Assembly (NCBI GenBank): GCA_943329665.2
Contig: CALQEU020000016.1
Coordinates: forward strand, 1-64,000
Source of the DNA: JAJTFW01 sp903922455
Lineage (GTDB): Bacteria; Bacteroidota; Bacteroidia; AKYH767-A; OLB10
Reading direction: 5' to 3'
DNA length: 64,000 bases
The position numbers and the translations under genes were made by a program. How positions within the stretch are numbered: position 1 is the first letter of the stretch; every line of letters begins with the position of its first letter. This document shows, piece by piece, positions 43,722 to 52,014 of this stretch. The notes under the pieces were generated by a model. The model worked only from the letters and a program-made list of their open reading frames with translations. It made no database searches and was not told the DNA's origin.

Positions 43722-44744
43722 ATGAACAAGAATTTACGTGACGGACTTAATTTCCTTTTCAAGTCGAAGCCGAGCAGAATTATAAATGCTAGTAAAGTGG
43801 TAGCCAGCTATTATTATTCGAAATGGCTGAGCAAACCTGTTCAATGGGGAATGCCGATTGTTTTATCGTTTGAACCTACCACCTCCTGTAATTTACGTTG
43901 TCCTGAATGTCCGAGTGGATTACGTTCTTTCTCGCGCCCAACGGGAATGTTAGAAGAAAGTTTTTTCAAAAAAATTATCGATGAAGTAAAAGATACCTTA
44001 TGGTATTTAATCTTTTACTTTCAGGGCGAACCTTATTTGAATCCAAAATTTTTAGAGTTAGTGAAGTATGCATCTAGCAAAGGAATATACACAGCTACTT
44101 CCACCAATGCTCATTACCTCACAGATGAAAATGCGAAAATGACAATTGAGTCGGGGTTAGATCGATTAATTATTTCCATCGATGGAACTACTCAAGAGGT
44201 ATATGAGCAATATCGAATTGGAGGAAAACTGGAGAAAGTGATTGAAGGGACCAAGAATATTGTAAAATGGAAAAAAGAATTAGGCTCCTCCACCCCACAT
44301 ATTATTTTTCAATTTTTAGTGGTAAAGCCCAATGAACATCAGATTGCGGAAGTTCATCAACTCGCCAAAGAATTAGGTGTAGATGAAGTCGGATTAAAAA
44401 CCGCGCAGGTGTATGATTTTGAAAAGGGAAATGATTTAATTCCTGAAAACGAAAAATACGCTCGTTATAAAAAACAAAAAGACGGCAGCTACAAAATAAA
44501 AAACCAACTTTTAAATCATTGCTGGAAGTTATGGCATAGCTGTGTGATTACATGGGATGGGAGAGTTGTTCCATGTTGTTTCGACAAAGATGCCCTGTAC
44601 AATATGGGGAGTTTAAAAGAGCAATCATTTGCTGATTTATGGCAGAATTCGAACTACCAGGAATTTCGTGCTTCGGTTCTTCGTTCTCGAAACGAAATTG
44701 AGATGTGCAAAAACTGTACGGAGGGGACGAAAGTTTGGTCCTAA
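43722..44744 (+). CDS. Radical SAM/SPASM protein
   Basis: 340 residues. The 4Fe-4S-SAM motif is CNLRCPEC (near residue 55, CxxxCxxC). It is followed by FYFQGEPYLNP and ISIDGTTQEVYEQYR, typical of SPASM-type enzymes. The C-terminal SPASM region has cysteines in HCWKLWHSC, VPCCFDKDALYNMG and EMCKNCTEG, binding auxiliary clusters. Substrate unknown; relatives act on peptides or on sugar and lipid intermediates. There is no precursor peptide gene next to it, so a RiPP role is not supported. The stop codon lies within a 26-bp palindrome. Confidence 0.9.
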   Translation: MNKNLRDGLNFLFKSKPSRIINASKVVASYYYSKWLSKPVQWGMPIVLSFEPTTSCNLRCPECPSGLRSFSRPTGMLEESFFKKIIDEVKDTLWYLIFYFQGEPYLNPKFLELVKYASSKGIYTATSTNAHYLTDENAKMTIESGLDRLIISIDGTTQEVYEQYRIGGKLEKVIEGTKNIVKWKKELGSSTPHIIFQFLVVKPNEHQIAEVHQLAKELGVDEVGLKTAQVYDFEKGNDLIPENEKYARYKKQKDGSYKIKNQLLNHCWKLWHSCVITWDGRVVPCCFDKDALYNMGSLKEQSFADLWQNSNYQEFRASVLRSRNEIEMCKNCTEGTKVWS

Positions 44745-44797
44745 AGTGTGTTTCACATTAAAGCGTAAACACTTTAATGTGAAACACACTTTAGGAC
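44738..44797. repeat. 26-bp perfect inverted repeat with 8-base loop
   Basis: Arms 44738-44763 and 44772-44797 are fully complementary; loop CGTAAACA. It contains the TAA of the radical SAM gene and lies between convergent genes. There is no T-run, so it is not a classical terminator, but such a strong stem would block exonucleases and may end transcription from either side. Confidence 0.9.
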
Positions 44798-44961
44798 TTC
44801 GTCCTATTTTAAAAGCTTTGCCGTGAAGCTTGTGCAGCTCTGCTTCATGTCACTTCACGACTTGGTCCTTTTTGCTTCCCTAGTTTCAAGACGAATCTTT
44901 ATCAATTCGCTTCGATTGGTTGTGGGTTTATTACTAGCCCCAATAAAAACGAGAAATAAAT

Positions 44962-46281
44962 TTATTTATGCGATACGGATCGCGCCTCTGCGGCTTCTCT
45001 CATTAATTCTTCTATATCCTCAATTTCCACTGGGATAGAAGCCATTAAATTTACGGGATCTTTTGAGGTAACTAAAATATCGTTTTCCAGCCGAATACCT
45101 AGTCCTTCTTCTGGGATGTAAATGCCAGGTTCGCAAGTGAAAACCATTCCAGGTTGCATCGGTTCATAGCGATTGCCAATATCGTGCACATCCAATCCGA
45201 GAAAATGCGAGGTGCCATGCATAAAATATTTTTTGTAAGCAGGTAATTCTGGATTTTGATTCTTTATATCAGTCTTAGAAATCAGTCCGAGATCGAGTAA
45301 TTCAGCTTCCATCAACAATCCAACTTCCACATGATACTTCTCGATGGTATTTCCTGGAACCAACATTTTGGTAGCTCCTTTCATCACTCTTAAAACTGCA
45401 TTGTAAACGTCGCGCTGACGTTGTGTAAACTCTCCACTTACTGGAATACATCTTGTTAAATCAGCAGCGTAATTCGCATACTCTGCACCAAAATCCATCA
45501 AGATCACATCCCCTGCTTTACAGGCTCTGTTATTCTCATTGTAATGCAAAATACAAGCGCTAGGACCTGAGGCTATGATCGGATTATAGGCATGACCGCT
45601 AGCACGCTTACGAATGAACTCATGAATAATTTCTGCTTCAATTTCATACTCCATCACACCGGGCTTTACAAAACGCATTACTTTACGAAAAGCTTTTTCC
45701 GTAATGTCCATTGCCTTTTGCATCAACTTAATTTCGATGTCGTGTTTGATGGCACGAAGTGAAGCTAAGAGCGGTCCGAGTCGTTCAAAATTATGCCCAG
45801 CATACATCGACTTCATACTTTGAGCAAAGCGCAAATCACGATACGGAACTTCAGAGGCGAAACGATCATTCTCGTTAATATTTACATACACATTTTCGCA
45901 ATGATTCATTAGCATCGGGATAATGCTGTTGTAATCTTCCAGCCAATACACACTTTGAATTCCCGACGCAGCACGCGCCTCGTCCTTTGTATACTTATGG
46001 CCTTCCCAAATTGCAATATGTTCATTCGTTTTTCTTACAAAAAGAATCTCTTTATAACGAGGAAGAGGTGCGTCAGGAAACAAAACTAAAATCGTTTGTT
46101 CCTGATCAATTCCACTAAGGTAAAACAGGTCGGAGTTTTGTCGGTAGAGAAAATTAGCATCACCATTTCGAGGCATTTCATCATTAGCGTTCAAGAATGC
46201 GATCGACTTAGGCTTGAGCTTAGCCGCGAATCTTTGTCTGTTCTCAATAAAAAGTTGTGAGTCTATAGTTGTATACTTCAT
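44962..46281 (-). CDS. pepP: Xaa-Pro aminopeptidase (aminopeptidase P)
   Basis: 439 residues. The creatinase-like N-terminal domain (RQNSDLFYLSGIDQEQTILVL) is followed by the pita-bread metallopeptidase fold. Metal ligands are visible in order: Asp in LMDFGAEY, Asp in AADLTRC, His in MHGTSHFLGLDVHD, Glu in CEPGIY and Glu in RLENDILVT. It removes N-terminal residues preceding proline, in the cytoplasm since no signal peptide is present. The C-terminus (REAAEARSVSHK) is a normal family tail. Single gene facing the radical SAM gene. Confidence 0.94.
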   Translation of the reverse strand: MKYTTIDSQLFIENRQRFAAKLKPKSIAFLNANDEMPRNGDANFLYRQNSDLFYLSGIDQEQTILVLFPDAPLPRYKEILFVRKTNEHIAIWEGHKYTKDEARAASGIQSVYWLEDYNSIIPMLMNHCENVYVNINENDRFASEVPYRDLRFAQSMKSMYAGHNFERLGPLLASLRAIKHDIEIKLMQKAMDITEKAFRKVMRFVKPGVMEYEIEAEIIHEFIRKRASGHAYNPIIASGPSACILHYNENNRACKAGDVILMDFGAEYANYAADLTRCIPVSGEFTQRQRDVYNAVLRVMKGATKMLVPGNTIEKYHVEVGLLMEAELLDLGLISKTDIKNQNPELPAYKKYFMHGTSHFLGLDVHDIGNRYEPMQPGMVFTCEPGIYIPEEGLGIRLENDILVTSKDPVNLMASIPVEIEDIEELMREAAEARSVSHK

Positions 46282-46325
46282 ATTTAGATTTTTTACTAAA
46301 AATTTATTTTAAATATTAGAGAATG

Positions 46326-46333
46326 CAAATATA
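46326..46333 (-). promoter_or_regulatory. -7 element (TATATTTG) for pepP
   Basis: Exact TAnnTTTG on the minus strand, 44 bases before the pepP ATG. Confidence 0.45.
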
Positions 46334-46516
46334 AACAATACCTATTTCTTAGTAAACTTTCTCATTACTAAATTGTTTAAAATGCAGCGTAAAATTACAA
46401 TTATGGTATTCATCTAACAAGGCTTAAAGAAAAAGTTTATGATGCTGTTCCCAAGCCTTCCAATAAAGTCGAAGAAAAAAAAGGTGACACTGAAGCCTAC
46501 CAAAACAAATTACAAT

Positions 46517-46524
46517 TAAATTTG
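46517..46524 (+). promoter_or_regulatory. Candidate -7 element (TAAATTTG) for sdhCAB
   Basis: Exact match 62 bases before ATG 46587. It falls inside a 7-bp hairpin ACAAATT/AATTTGT (46505-46525). Chance matches are common in AT-rich DNA. The rest of 46282-46586 shows no gene. Confidence 0.35.
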
Positions 46525-46586
46525 TAGCTCCAAAAGCGACTATTCGTGAGAATATTGCTAATATTATCCTAGAATATCTAAGAATT

Positions 46587-47372
46587 ATGACAAATTTATT
46601 TGAGTTTCTCAACTCATCCGTAGGGAAAAAGTGGTTAATGGCTTTGACGGGGCTCTTCCTCAGTCTTTTCCTAATCGTCCATGTATCAGGCAATTTAGCT
46701 TTATTTAAAGACGATGGAGGCTTGGCTTTTAACCAATACACGGTTTTCATGACCACCTTTCCTCCTATCAAAATTATCTCCTACCTACTTTATGCGACCA
46801 TCATCATTCATGCTATCAATGGTTTTTACCTGGTAGCAAAGAATATGAAGGCTCGTCCTGTAAAATACGAAGGAAAGAAAAACAATACTGGTACTACTTG
46901 GGCTTCTCGAAATATGGGAATTTTAGGAACGATACTCCTCATCTTTATCGCCACACATCTTATCCACTTTTGGTATGAATACAAATTTGGTGAGATGGAT
47001 TGGAAGACGTATGTAGTGGAAGCTACTACGGATAAAGTTTTGAAAGAAGAAGTCATTACAGCCGCAGATGCAAAAGCACAAAATTTAAAGCCCGCCACCA
47101 TGGATTACATGGGCAACAAAATTATTATATGCAAAGATCTCTTTAGTGTAGTTGCAACAGCTTTTAAAGATCCACTCGTTGTTGCATTTTATGTGATTAG
47201 TATGTTAGGTCTATCCTATCATTTGCTTCACGGTTTCCAAAGTGCGTTTCAAACGTTGAGCATTCGTGGAAAAAATTACCAAGGATTAATTAAAGGCATT
47301 GGAACATTTGTATTTGCGATCATAATTCCTGCCTTATTTGCTGCCATGCCTATTTATTTCTTAACTCGTTAA
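46587..47372 (+). CDS. sdhC: Succinate dehydrogenase cytochrome b subunit
   Basis: 261 residues with five transmembrane helices, the type-B layout of Bacteroidota in which a single subunit replaces SdhC and SdhD. N-terminal SSVGKKWLMALTGLFLSLFLIVHVSGNL holds the first conserved His. Others follow in IIIHAINGF, ATHLIHFWYEY and the final SYHLLHGFQSAFQTL, the expected two-heme ligands. It anchors SdhAB to the inner membrane and passes electrons between menaquinone and the flavoprotein. sdhA begins 17 bases downstream in the same operon. Confidence 0.93.
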   Translation: MTNLFEFLNSSVGKKWLMALTGLFLSLFLIVHVSGNLALFKDDGGLAFNQYTVFMTTFPPIKIISYLLYATIIIHAINGFYLVAKNMKARPVKYEGKKNNTGTTWASRNMGILGTILLIFIATHLIHFWYEYKFGEMDWKTYVVEATTDKVLKEEVITAADAKAQNLKPATMDYMGNKIIICKDLFSVVATAFKDPLVVAFYVISMLGLSYHLLHGFQSAFQTLSIRGKNYQGLIKGIGTFVFAIIIPALFAAMPIYFLTR

Positions 47373-47389
47373 AAAAAGATCCTCATCGA

Positions 47390-49303
47390 ATGAAACTCGA
47401 TTCAAAAATACCATCAGGACCACTTTCTGAAAAGTGGGACAATCATAAATTCAAATGCAAATTAGTTAATCCATCGAACAAACGTAAGTACGATGTGATC
47501 ATTGTAGGAACCGGTTTAGCCGGTGCATCTGCTGCAGCTTCTCTTGCTGAACTAGGATACAACGTAAAAACATTTTGCTTTCAAGATTCACCACGTCGCG
47601 CGCACAGTATTGCTGCACAAGGAGGAATTAATGCCGCTAAAAATTATCGCAACGATGGTGATAGTGTTTACCGTTTGTTTTATGATACGGTTAAAGGCGG
47701 TGATTACAGAGCGCGTGAAGCTAACGTACATCGTTTAGCACAAGTGAGTGTAAACATCATCGATCAATGTGTGGCGCAAGGTGTTCCTTTTGCTCGCGAG
47801 TATGGTGGCTTACTTGACAATCGCTCTTTTGGTGGTGCGCAAGTATCAAGAACTTTTTATGCAAAGGGACAAACTGGGCAACAACTTTTACTGGGTGCTT
47901 ACTCTGCCATGAATCGAATGATTGGAGAGGGAAAAATTCAGAGCTATACTCGTCATGAAATGTTAGAGGTGGTGATGGTAGATGGACAAGCTAGAGGAAT
48001 TATTGCTCGCGACTTGGTGACTGGAGAAATTGAAAGACACAGTGCACATGCTGTTGTATTAGCAACCGGTGGATATGGAAACGTATTTTATTTGACAACG
48101 TATGCTCGTGGATCCAATGCTACTGCTATTTGGAGAGCGCATAAAAAAGGAGCTTACTTTGGTAATCCATGCTTCACACAAATTCACCCTACATGTATTC
48201 CGGTATCGGGCGATCATCAGAGTAAATTAACATTGATGTCGGAGTCGTTACGTAACGATGGACGTATTTGGGTGCCTAAGCAAAAAGGAGATACACGCAA
48301 ACCCGTTGATATTCCAGAATCAGAAAGAGATTATTATTTAGAAAGACGATATCCATCCTTCGGAAATTTAGTTCCGCGTGATATTGCGTCACGTGCAGCG
48401 AAAGATATTTGTGATAACGGATATGGAGTTGGAAATACGGGATTAGCGGTATACCTCGACTTCAGTGATGTCATTAAACGTACTGGTGAAAAAGCTGTAG
48501 AAGCGAAATACGGAAACTTGTTTGATATGTATAAGCAAATCACAGGAGAAAATCCGTACAAAACGCCGATGATGATTTATCCTGCGGTGCATTATACCAT
48601 GGGTGGACTTTGGGTTGATTATAATTTGATGACGACTATTCCAGGATTGTACGCTTGTGGTGAAGCTAATTTTAGTGATCATGGTGCAAACCGTTTAGGC
48701 GCTTCGGCATTGATGCAAGGCTTGGCAGATGGATACTTCGTTTTACCTTATACCATTGGTGATTATTTATCGGATGTAGAGCGAACTCCTATCGCGAATG
48801 ATAGTCCAGAATTTATGGATGCTGAGCAAAAAGTAAAAGATCGTTTGCAAAAACTACTCAACATAAAAGGAAAGAAAACAGTACATGAGTTTCATCGTGA
48901 GTTAGGCCTTTTAATGTGGAACCATTGTGGAATGGGTCGTACTGCGGAAGGATTAAATGCAGGTATTGAGAACATCAAAAAACTTCGCACTGACTTTTGG
49001 GAAAATTTATTAGTGCCAGGAATCGAACAAGAGTTAAACCAAAACTTAGAGAAAGCAGGACGTGTTGCTGACTTCTTAGAATTAGGTGAGTTGATGATGG
49101 TGGATGCTTTGAATCGCAATGAAAGTTGTGGTGGACATTTCCGTGAAGAATATCAAACACCAGAAAATGAAGCTTTACGTGATGATGAAGGCTATGCATA
49201 CGTGGCAGCGTGGGAATACAAAGGCGACAATCAGCCCCATGAATTACACAAAGAAGATTTAGTGTTTGAAAGTGTTAAACTTACTCAACGCTCTTACAAA
49301 TAA
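47390..49303 (+). CDS. sdhA: Succinate dehydrogenase/fumarate reductase flavoprotein
   Basis: 637 residues. FAD-binding GTGLAGASAAASLAELGY at ~40. The covalent-FAD histidine lies in RRAHSIAAQGGINAAKNY. Active-site motifs are HPTCIPVSGDHQ, RDIASRAAKDI with the catalytic Arg, HYTMGGLWVDYN, and GANRLGASALMQGLADG. The C-terminus has ESCGGHFREEYQTPE. It oxidises succinate to fumarate in the TCA cycle, or the reverse with fumarate as acceptor. It lies between sdhC and sdhB as in other Bacteroidota. Confidence 0.97.
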   Translation: MKLDSKIPSGPLSEKWDNHKFKCKLVNPSNKRKYDVIIVGTGLAGASAAASLAELGYNVKTFCFQDSPRRAHSIAAQGGINAAKNYRNDGDSVYRLFYDTVKGGDYRAREANVHRLAQVSVNIIDQCVAQGVPFAREYGGLLDNRSFGGAQVSRTFYAKGQTGQQLLLGAYSAMNRMIGEGKIQSYTRHEMLEVVMVDGQARGIIARDLVTGEIERHSAHAVVLATGGYGNVFYLTTYARGSNATAIWRAHKKGAYFGNPCFTQIHPTCIPVSGDHQSKLTLMSESLRNDGRIWVPKQKGDTRKPVDIPESERDYYLERRYPSFGNLVPRDIASRAAKDICDNGYGVGNTGLAVYLDFSDVIKRTGEKAVEAKYGNLFDMYKQITGENPYKTPMMIYPAVHYTMGGLWVDYNLMTTIPGLYACGEANFSDHGANRLGASALMQGLADGYFVLPYTIGDYLSDVERTPIANDSPEFMDAEQKVKDRLQKLLNIKGKKTVHEFHRELGLLMWNHCGMGRTAEGLNAGIENIKKLRTDFWENLLVPGIEQELNQNLEKAGRVADFLELGELMMVDALNRNESCGGHFREEYQTPENEALRDDEGYAYVAAWEYKGDNQPHELHKEDLVFESVKLTQRSYK

Positions 49304-49322
49304 AATAAAATTGAACCTTACT

Positions 49323-49340
49323 CCTGTTCATCATAACAGG
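49323..49340 (+). other. Intercistronic hairpin between sdhA and sdhB
   Basis: CCTGTT-CATCAT-AACAGG, 6-bp stem, ending 16 bases before the sdhB ATG, followed by A-rich sequence rather than Ts. It may protect or process the sdhCAB mRNA. Confidence 0.5.
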
Positions 49341-49356
49341 AAAAAATAAAAATCCT

Positions 49357-50115
49357 ATGAGTGGAAATATGAATCTTACGTTAAAAGTTTGGAGACAAAA
49401 AAATGCAAAAGAAAGCGGACGTTTCGAAACCTATGCAGCAAAAGGAGTAAGTCCGGATATGTCTTTTTTAGAGATGTTAGATGTGGTGAATGAAGATTTG
49501 ACCAAGGCTGCAAAAGATCCAATCGCTTTTGACCATGATTGCCGTGAAGGAATTTGTGGATCGTGCAGCATGTACATCAACGGTCGTGCGCATGGACCCG
49601 TGAAAGGTGTTACCGCTTGTCAATTACATATGCGCAGTTTTGCGGATGGAGAAACCATCATCATTGAACCGTGGAGAGCAGCGGCATTTCCTGTTATTCG
49701 CGACTTGATCGTTGATCGCCAAGCCTTCGATAAAATACAACAAGCAGGTGGATTCGTATCTGTAAATACAGGAAGCACTCCCGATGCGAATAGCATTCCT
49801 GTTTCAAAAGTAAATGCGGATGAAGCATTCAACTCGGCAGCCTGTATTGGTTGTGGAGCCTGCGTTGCTGCTTGTAAAAATAGCTCGGCGATGTTATTCT
49901 TATCCGCAAAAGTTTCTCAATATGCATTATTACCACAAGGTCGTGTAGAAGCGAAAAAGCGCGTGATGGATATGTTGAAAGTACATGATGATGCTGGATT
50001 CGGCGCATGCACAAACACAGAAGCATGCGAAGCGGAATGTCCGAAGGGAATTTCGGTTACTAATATCGCGAGATTGAATAGGGAGTACGCGGCGGCGATG
50101 TTGGTGGGTGAGTAA
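49357..50115 (+). CDS. sdhB: Succinate dehydrogenase/fumarate reductase iron-sulfur subunit
   Basis: 252 residues with the three cluster-binding cysteine sets. [2Fe-2S]: CREGICGSCSMYING plus TACQLH. [4Fe-4S]: CIGCGACVAAC. [3Fe-4S]: CTNTEACEAECPKGI with the last ligands. It carries electrons from the flavin to the quinone site of SdhC. It is the last gene of sdhCAB. Beyond the stop a tandem-repeat tract begins instead of a clean terminator. Confidence 0.96.
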   Translation: MSGNMNLTLKVWRQKNAKESGRFETYAAKGVSPDMSFLEMLDVVNEDLTKAAKDPIAFDHDCREGICGSCSMYINGRAHGPVKGVTACQLHMRSFADGETIIIEPWRAAAFPVIRDLIVDRQAFDKIQQAGGFVSVNTGSTPDANSIPVSKVNADEAFNSAACIGCGACVAACKNSSAMLFLSAKVSQYALLPQGRVEAKKRVMDMLKVHDDAGFGACTNTEACEAECPKGISVTNIARLNREYAAAMLVGE

Positions 50116-50182
50116 ATATAGGTTACGAATTACGATGGGTTACGAATTACGATGGGTTACGAATTACGAATCGATACGAATA

Positions 50183-50378
50183 TACGAATTACGAATTTTA
50201 CGAATACGCTAATTCGCTGATACGAACTTGCCTGCATCAAGCAGGTTACGAATTTTACGAATACGCTGATTCGCTGATACGAACTTGCCTGCATCAAATA
50301 GGTTACGAATTTTACGAATACGCTGATACGTACTTGCCTGCAGCAAACAGATTTACGAATATGCTGATTCGCTGATTA
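50183..50378 (+). repeat. Tandem repeats of ~57 bp downstream of sdhB
   Basis: Three and a half units of the type TTACGAATTTTACGAATACGC ... TGATACGAACTTGCCTGCATCAA, starting near 50190, 50246, 50303 and 50350, with shorter TTACGAATTACGA(T) repeats before them (50120-50180). One unit holds the hairpin CCTGC-ATCAA-GCAGG (50231-50245). Non-coding; no open frame across it. The interval 50381-50524 shows nothing further. Confidence 0.85.
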
Positions 50379-50524
50379 ACGAAATTTGAAAAGATGGTGC
50401 TCTGGTTTATTGAATCGGTTAATTTTGAAACAAAATACTAGTTTTTTACCCATAAAACGGATGAATTCCCGTAGTGAGAGAATAAAAACACCCTTAAATC
50501 GTTTCGTATAGACTAATAATGGAT

Positions 50525-50532
50525 TAACTTTG
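50525..50532 (+). promoter_or_regulatory. -7 element (TAACTTTG) for the Kazal gene
   Basis: Exact TAnnTTTG 6 bases before ATG 50539. AGGAG at 50534-50538 lies 9 bases before the second ATG at 50548. Confidence 0.55.
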
Positions 50533-50538
50533 TAGGAG

Positions 50539-51093
50539 ATGCGTTGGATGAATACATATTATAAATTAAGTTTGATTTGCCTGTTTCTCCTTCTTTTTGG
50601 GATGGATGCCATAGCGCAATTTCCGTTTTGTAATCCTTGTAAAGATTCAACAAAACAGGAAAATATTTTTTTCACTTGTACGGGCGATTATAATCCTGTT
50701 TGTGCTTGTGATGGAAAAACCTATCGCAACGATTGCGCTGCGTTAAATAAATATGGATTTTACTTTTGTGGATTCTACAGTGGTATGTGCGGATCTTTTG
50801 ATATTGATTTAAATCCAACGGTGATTGATGCTAGTGAAAACACCATCAACATTAAAGCCTACATGAATAAGAATGGTTATATGAGCATTAATGTTTTTAA
50901 TGCTTATGGTCGAACACAGTTTCAAGGAAATTTTCCGATGTCACAAAATTATTTTCCAGGACCAACGCTTGGTGCTTACAACTCACTTTCCATTGATGTG
51001 CGCGGATGGAATCAAGGCGTGTATATTTTAGAAGCGATTTATGGTGGCGAGAGAAAAGTAATTAAGATTATTAAAAGCGTTTCTAGTTTCTAG
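50539..51093 (+). CDS. Secreted Kazal-domain protein with T9SS type-A tail
   Basis: 184 residues from ATG 50539; ATG 50548 (181 residues) is favoured by an AGGAG nine bases upstream. Signal peptide to DAIA-Q. Residues ~47-85 are a Kazal-like module with six cysteines (CTGDYNPVCACDGKTYRNDC ... CGF...MC), the fold of serine protease inhibitors, also found as a simple structural module. The last ~75 residues match the type-A T9SS sorting domain (NINVFNAYG-like INVFNAYGRTQFQG, WNQGVYILEAIYGGERKVIKIIKS). It should therefore be exported through type IX secretion to the cell surface or outside. Inhibitor activity is inference. Confidence 0.85.
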   Translation: MRWMNTYYKLSLICLFLLLFGMDAIAQFPFCNPCKDSTKQENIFFTCTGDYNPVCACDGKTYRNDCAALNKYGFYFCGFYSGMCGSFDIDLNPTVIDASENTINIKAYMNKNGYMSINVFNAYGRTQFQGNFPMSQNYFPGPTLGAYNSLSIDVRGWNQGVYILEAIYGGERKVIKIIKSVSSF

Positions 51094-51100
51094 TTTTTGG

Positions 51101-51116
51101 TCGCGAGGCTTCGCGA
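51101..51116. repeat. Palindromic repeat family B, copy 3
   Basis: TCGCGAGGCTTCGCGA between the convergent Kazal and AcpH-like genes. Confidence 0.75.
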
Positions 51117-51130
51117 TTATTTTTTACTGT

Positions 51131-51715
51131 TTATTTCATTTCATCCAAAGCGGAAACATATAACCTTATATCCTTAAAAAATAGTTCGAAGTCATTTTCG
51201 AAATCGTGGTAATGCTCTTGCAGGAAGAGATGGGCTTTGTCCATGTTTGAAATGAAGCGTGTTCTTTTGGATAATCCGGTTAAAGCTTTTTCAATTCCTT
51301 CAATGGATGCATAATGTACTAGCCAGTTTTGTGATTCCATGTAGTTCAACATATGCAAGGCTCGGGCGGGAAGCAGTTGTTCGTTGGAGCGCATTAATGC
51401 ATAGCTATTCTGTGCAAATTCTTCGAGCGGTAAATGATGATACGCGCTCCAATGACGAGCTAAAAAGTGATCAAAGAAAACATCGGAGATAACGGGTGCA
51501 TATTTCCGAAAATCAGGTCGGAGGCGAGCGTTGGATATGGAAACTATTGGATGCTGATCGGTGAATGCATCAATCAAGCGATGGAAATGAATTCCGGCAA
51601 GTACATCGCCGGAATAGTTTTCAATGACAGATCCTTTGACGTGATCAGCAATGAAGTTCCCGATTTTTAGTTGATCGTTGTTACCAGAGAGATATAGATG
51701 AGCTAAATAATTCAA
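51131..51715 (-). CDS. Acyl carrier protein phosphodiesterase-like (AcpH/DUF479)
   Basis: 194 residues. The start MNYLAHLYLSG is the canonical family N-terminus, read from a TTG at 51715 as no ATG is near. Motifs: GNFIADHVKG, HRLIDAFTDQHP and DVFFDHFLARHW supply the metal-binding His and Asp residues of the HD-like fold. Family members remove the phosphopantetheine arm from ACP, although many close relatives are untested. A -7 element (minus strand, 51729-51736) stands 13 bases before the start. Confidence 0.85.
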   Translation of the reverse strand: MNYLAHLYLSGNNDQLKIGNFIADHVKGSVIENYSGDVLAGIHFHRLIDAFTDQHPIVSISNARLRPDFRKYAPVISDVFFDHFLARHWSAYHHLPLEEFAQNSYALMRSNEQLLPARALHMLNYMESQNWLVHYASIEGIEKALTGLSKRTRFISNMDKAHLFLQEHYHDFENDFELFFKDIRLYVSALDEMK

Positions 51716-51728
51716 GGTTTTTCTTTAT

Positions 51729-51736
51729 CAAAATTA
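51729..51736 (-). promoter_or_regulatory. -7 element (TAATTTTG) for the AcpH-like gene
   Basis: Exact TAnnTTTG on the minus strand, 13 bases before the TTG start. Between here and 52014 only low-complexity CTAGCTGCTAG-type sequence is seen. Confidence 0.45.
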
Positions 51737-52014
51737 CGGTTCTTTTTTGATTATCTTTCTTGTATTGATTTTTTTAGAGTAGAGATTTTGGCTGCTAGCT
51801 TCTAGCTGCTAGATTTATTTTGCAGTGAAATGATTTGGCTTCGAATCGAAATAACTGCTAGTTGCTAGGAATATTTAGCTTAATAATACTTCTAATATTG
51901 AACACGGATGAAGCGGATAAATAGGATTATCACGGATTTGCTTTTAGGTCGGATATGCATCACTGTTTGGATTAAATATTCTACCGTTAAGTCAATCCTT
52001 TAATAAATAAAAAA

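Noticed and set aside
43722..44744. RiPP maturase with precursor peptide
   Set aside because: No small peptide gene with a leader/core layout lies next to the radical SAM/SPASM gene.
44823..45038. 71-codon frame after the radical SAM gene
   Set aside because: Half of it is antisense to the end of pepP and the rest is hairpin-rich non-coding sequence.
50120..50378. CRISPR array downstream of sdhB
   Set aside because: Units are direct repeats without unique spacers and decay from one copy to the next.
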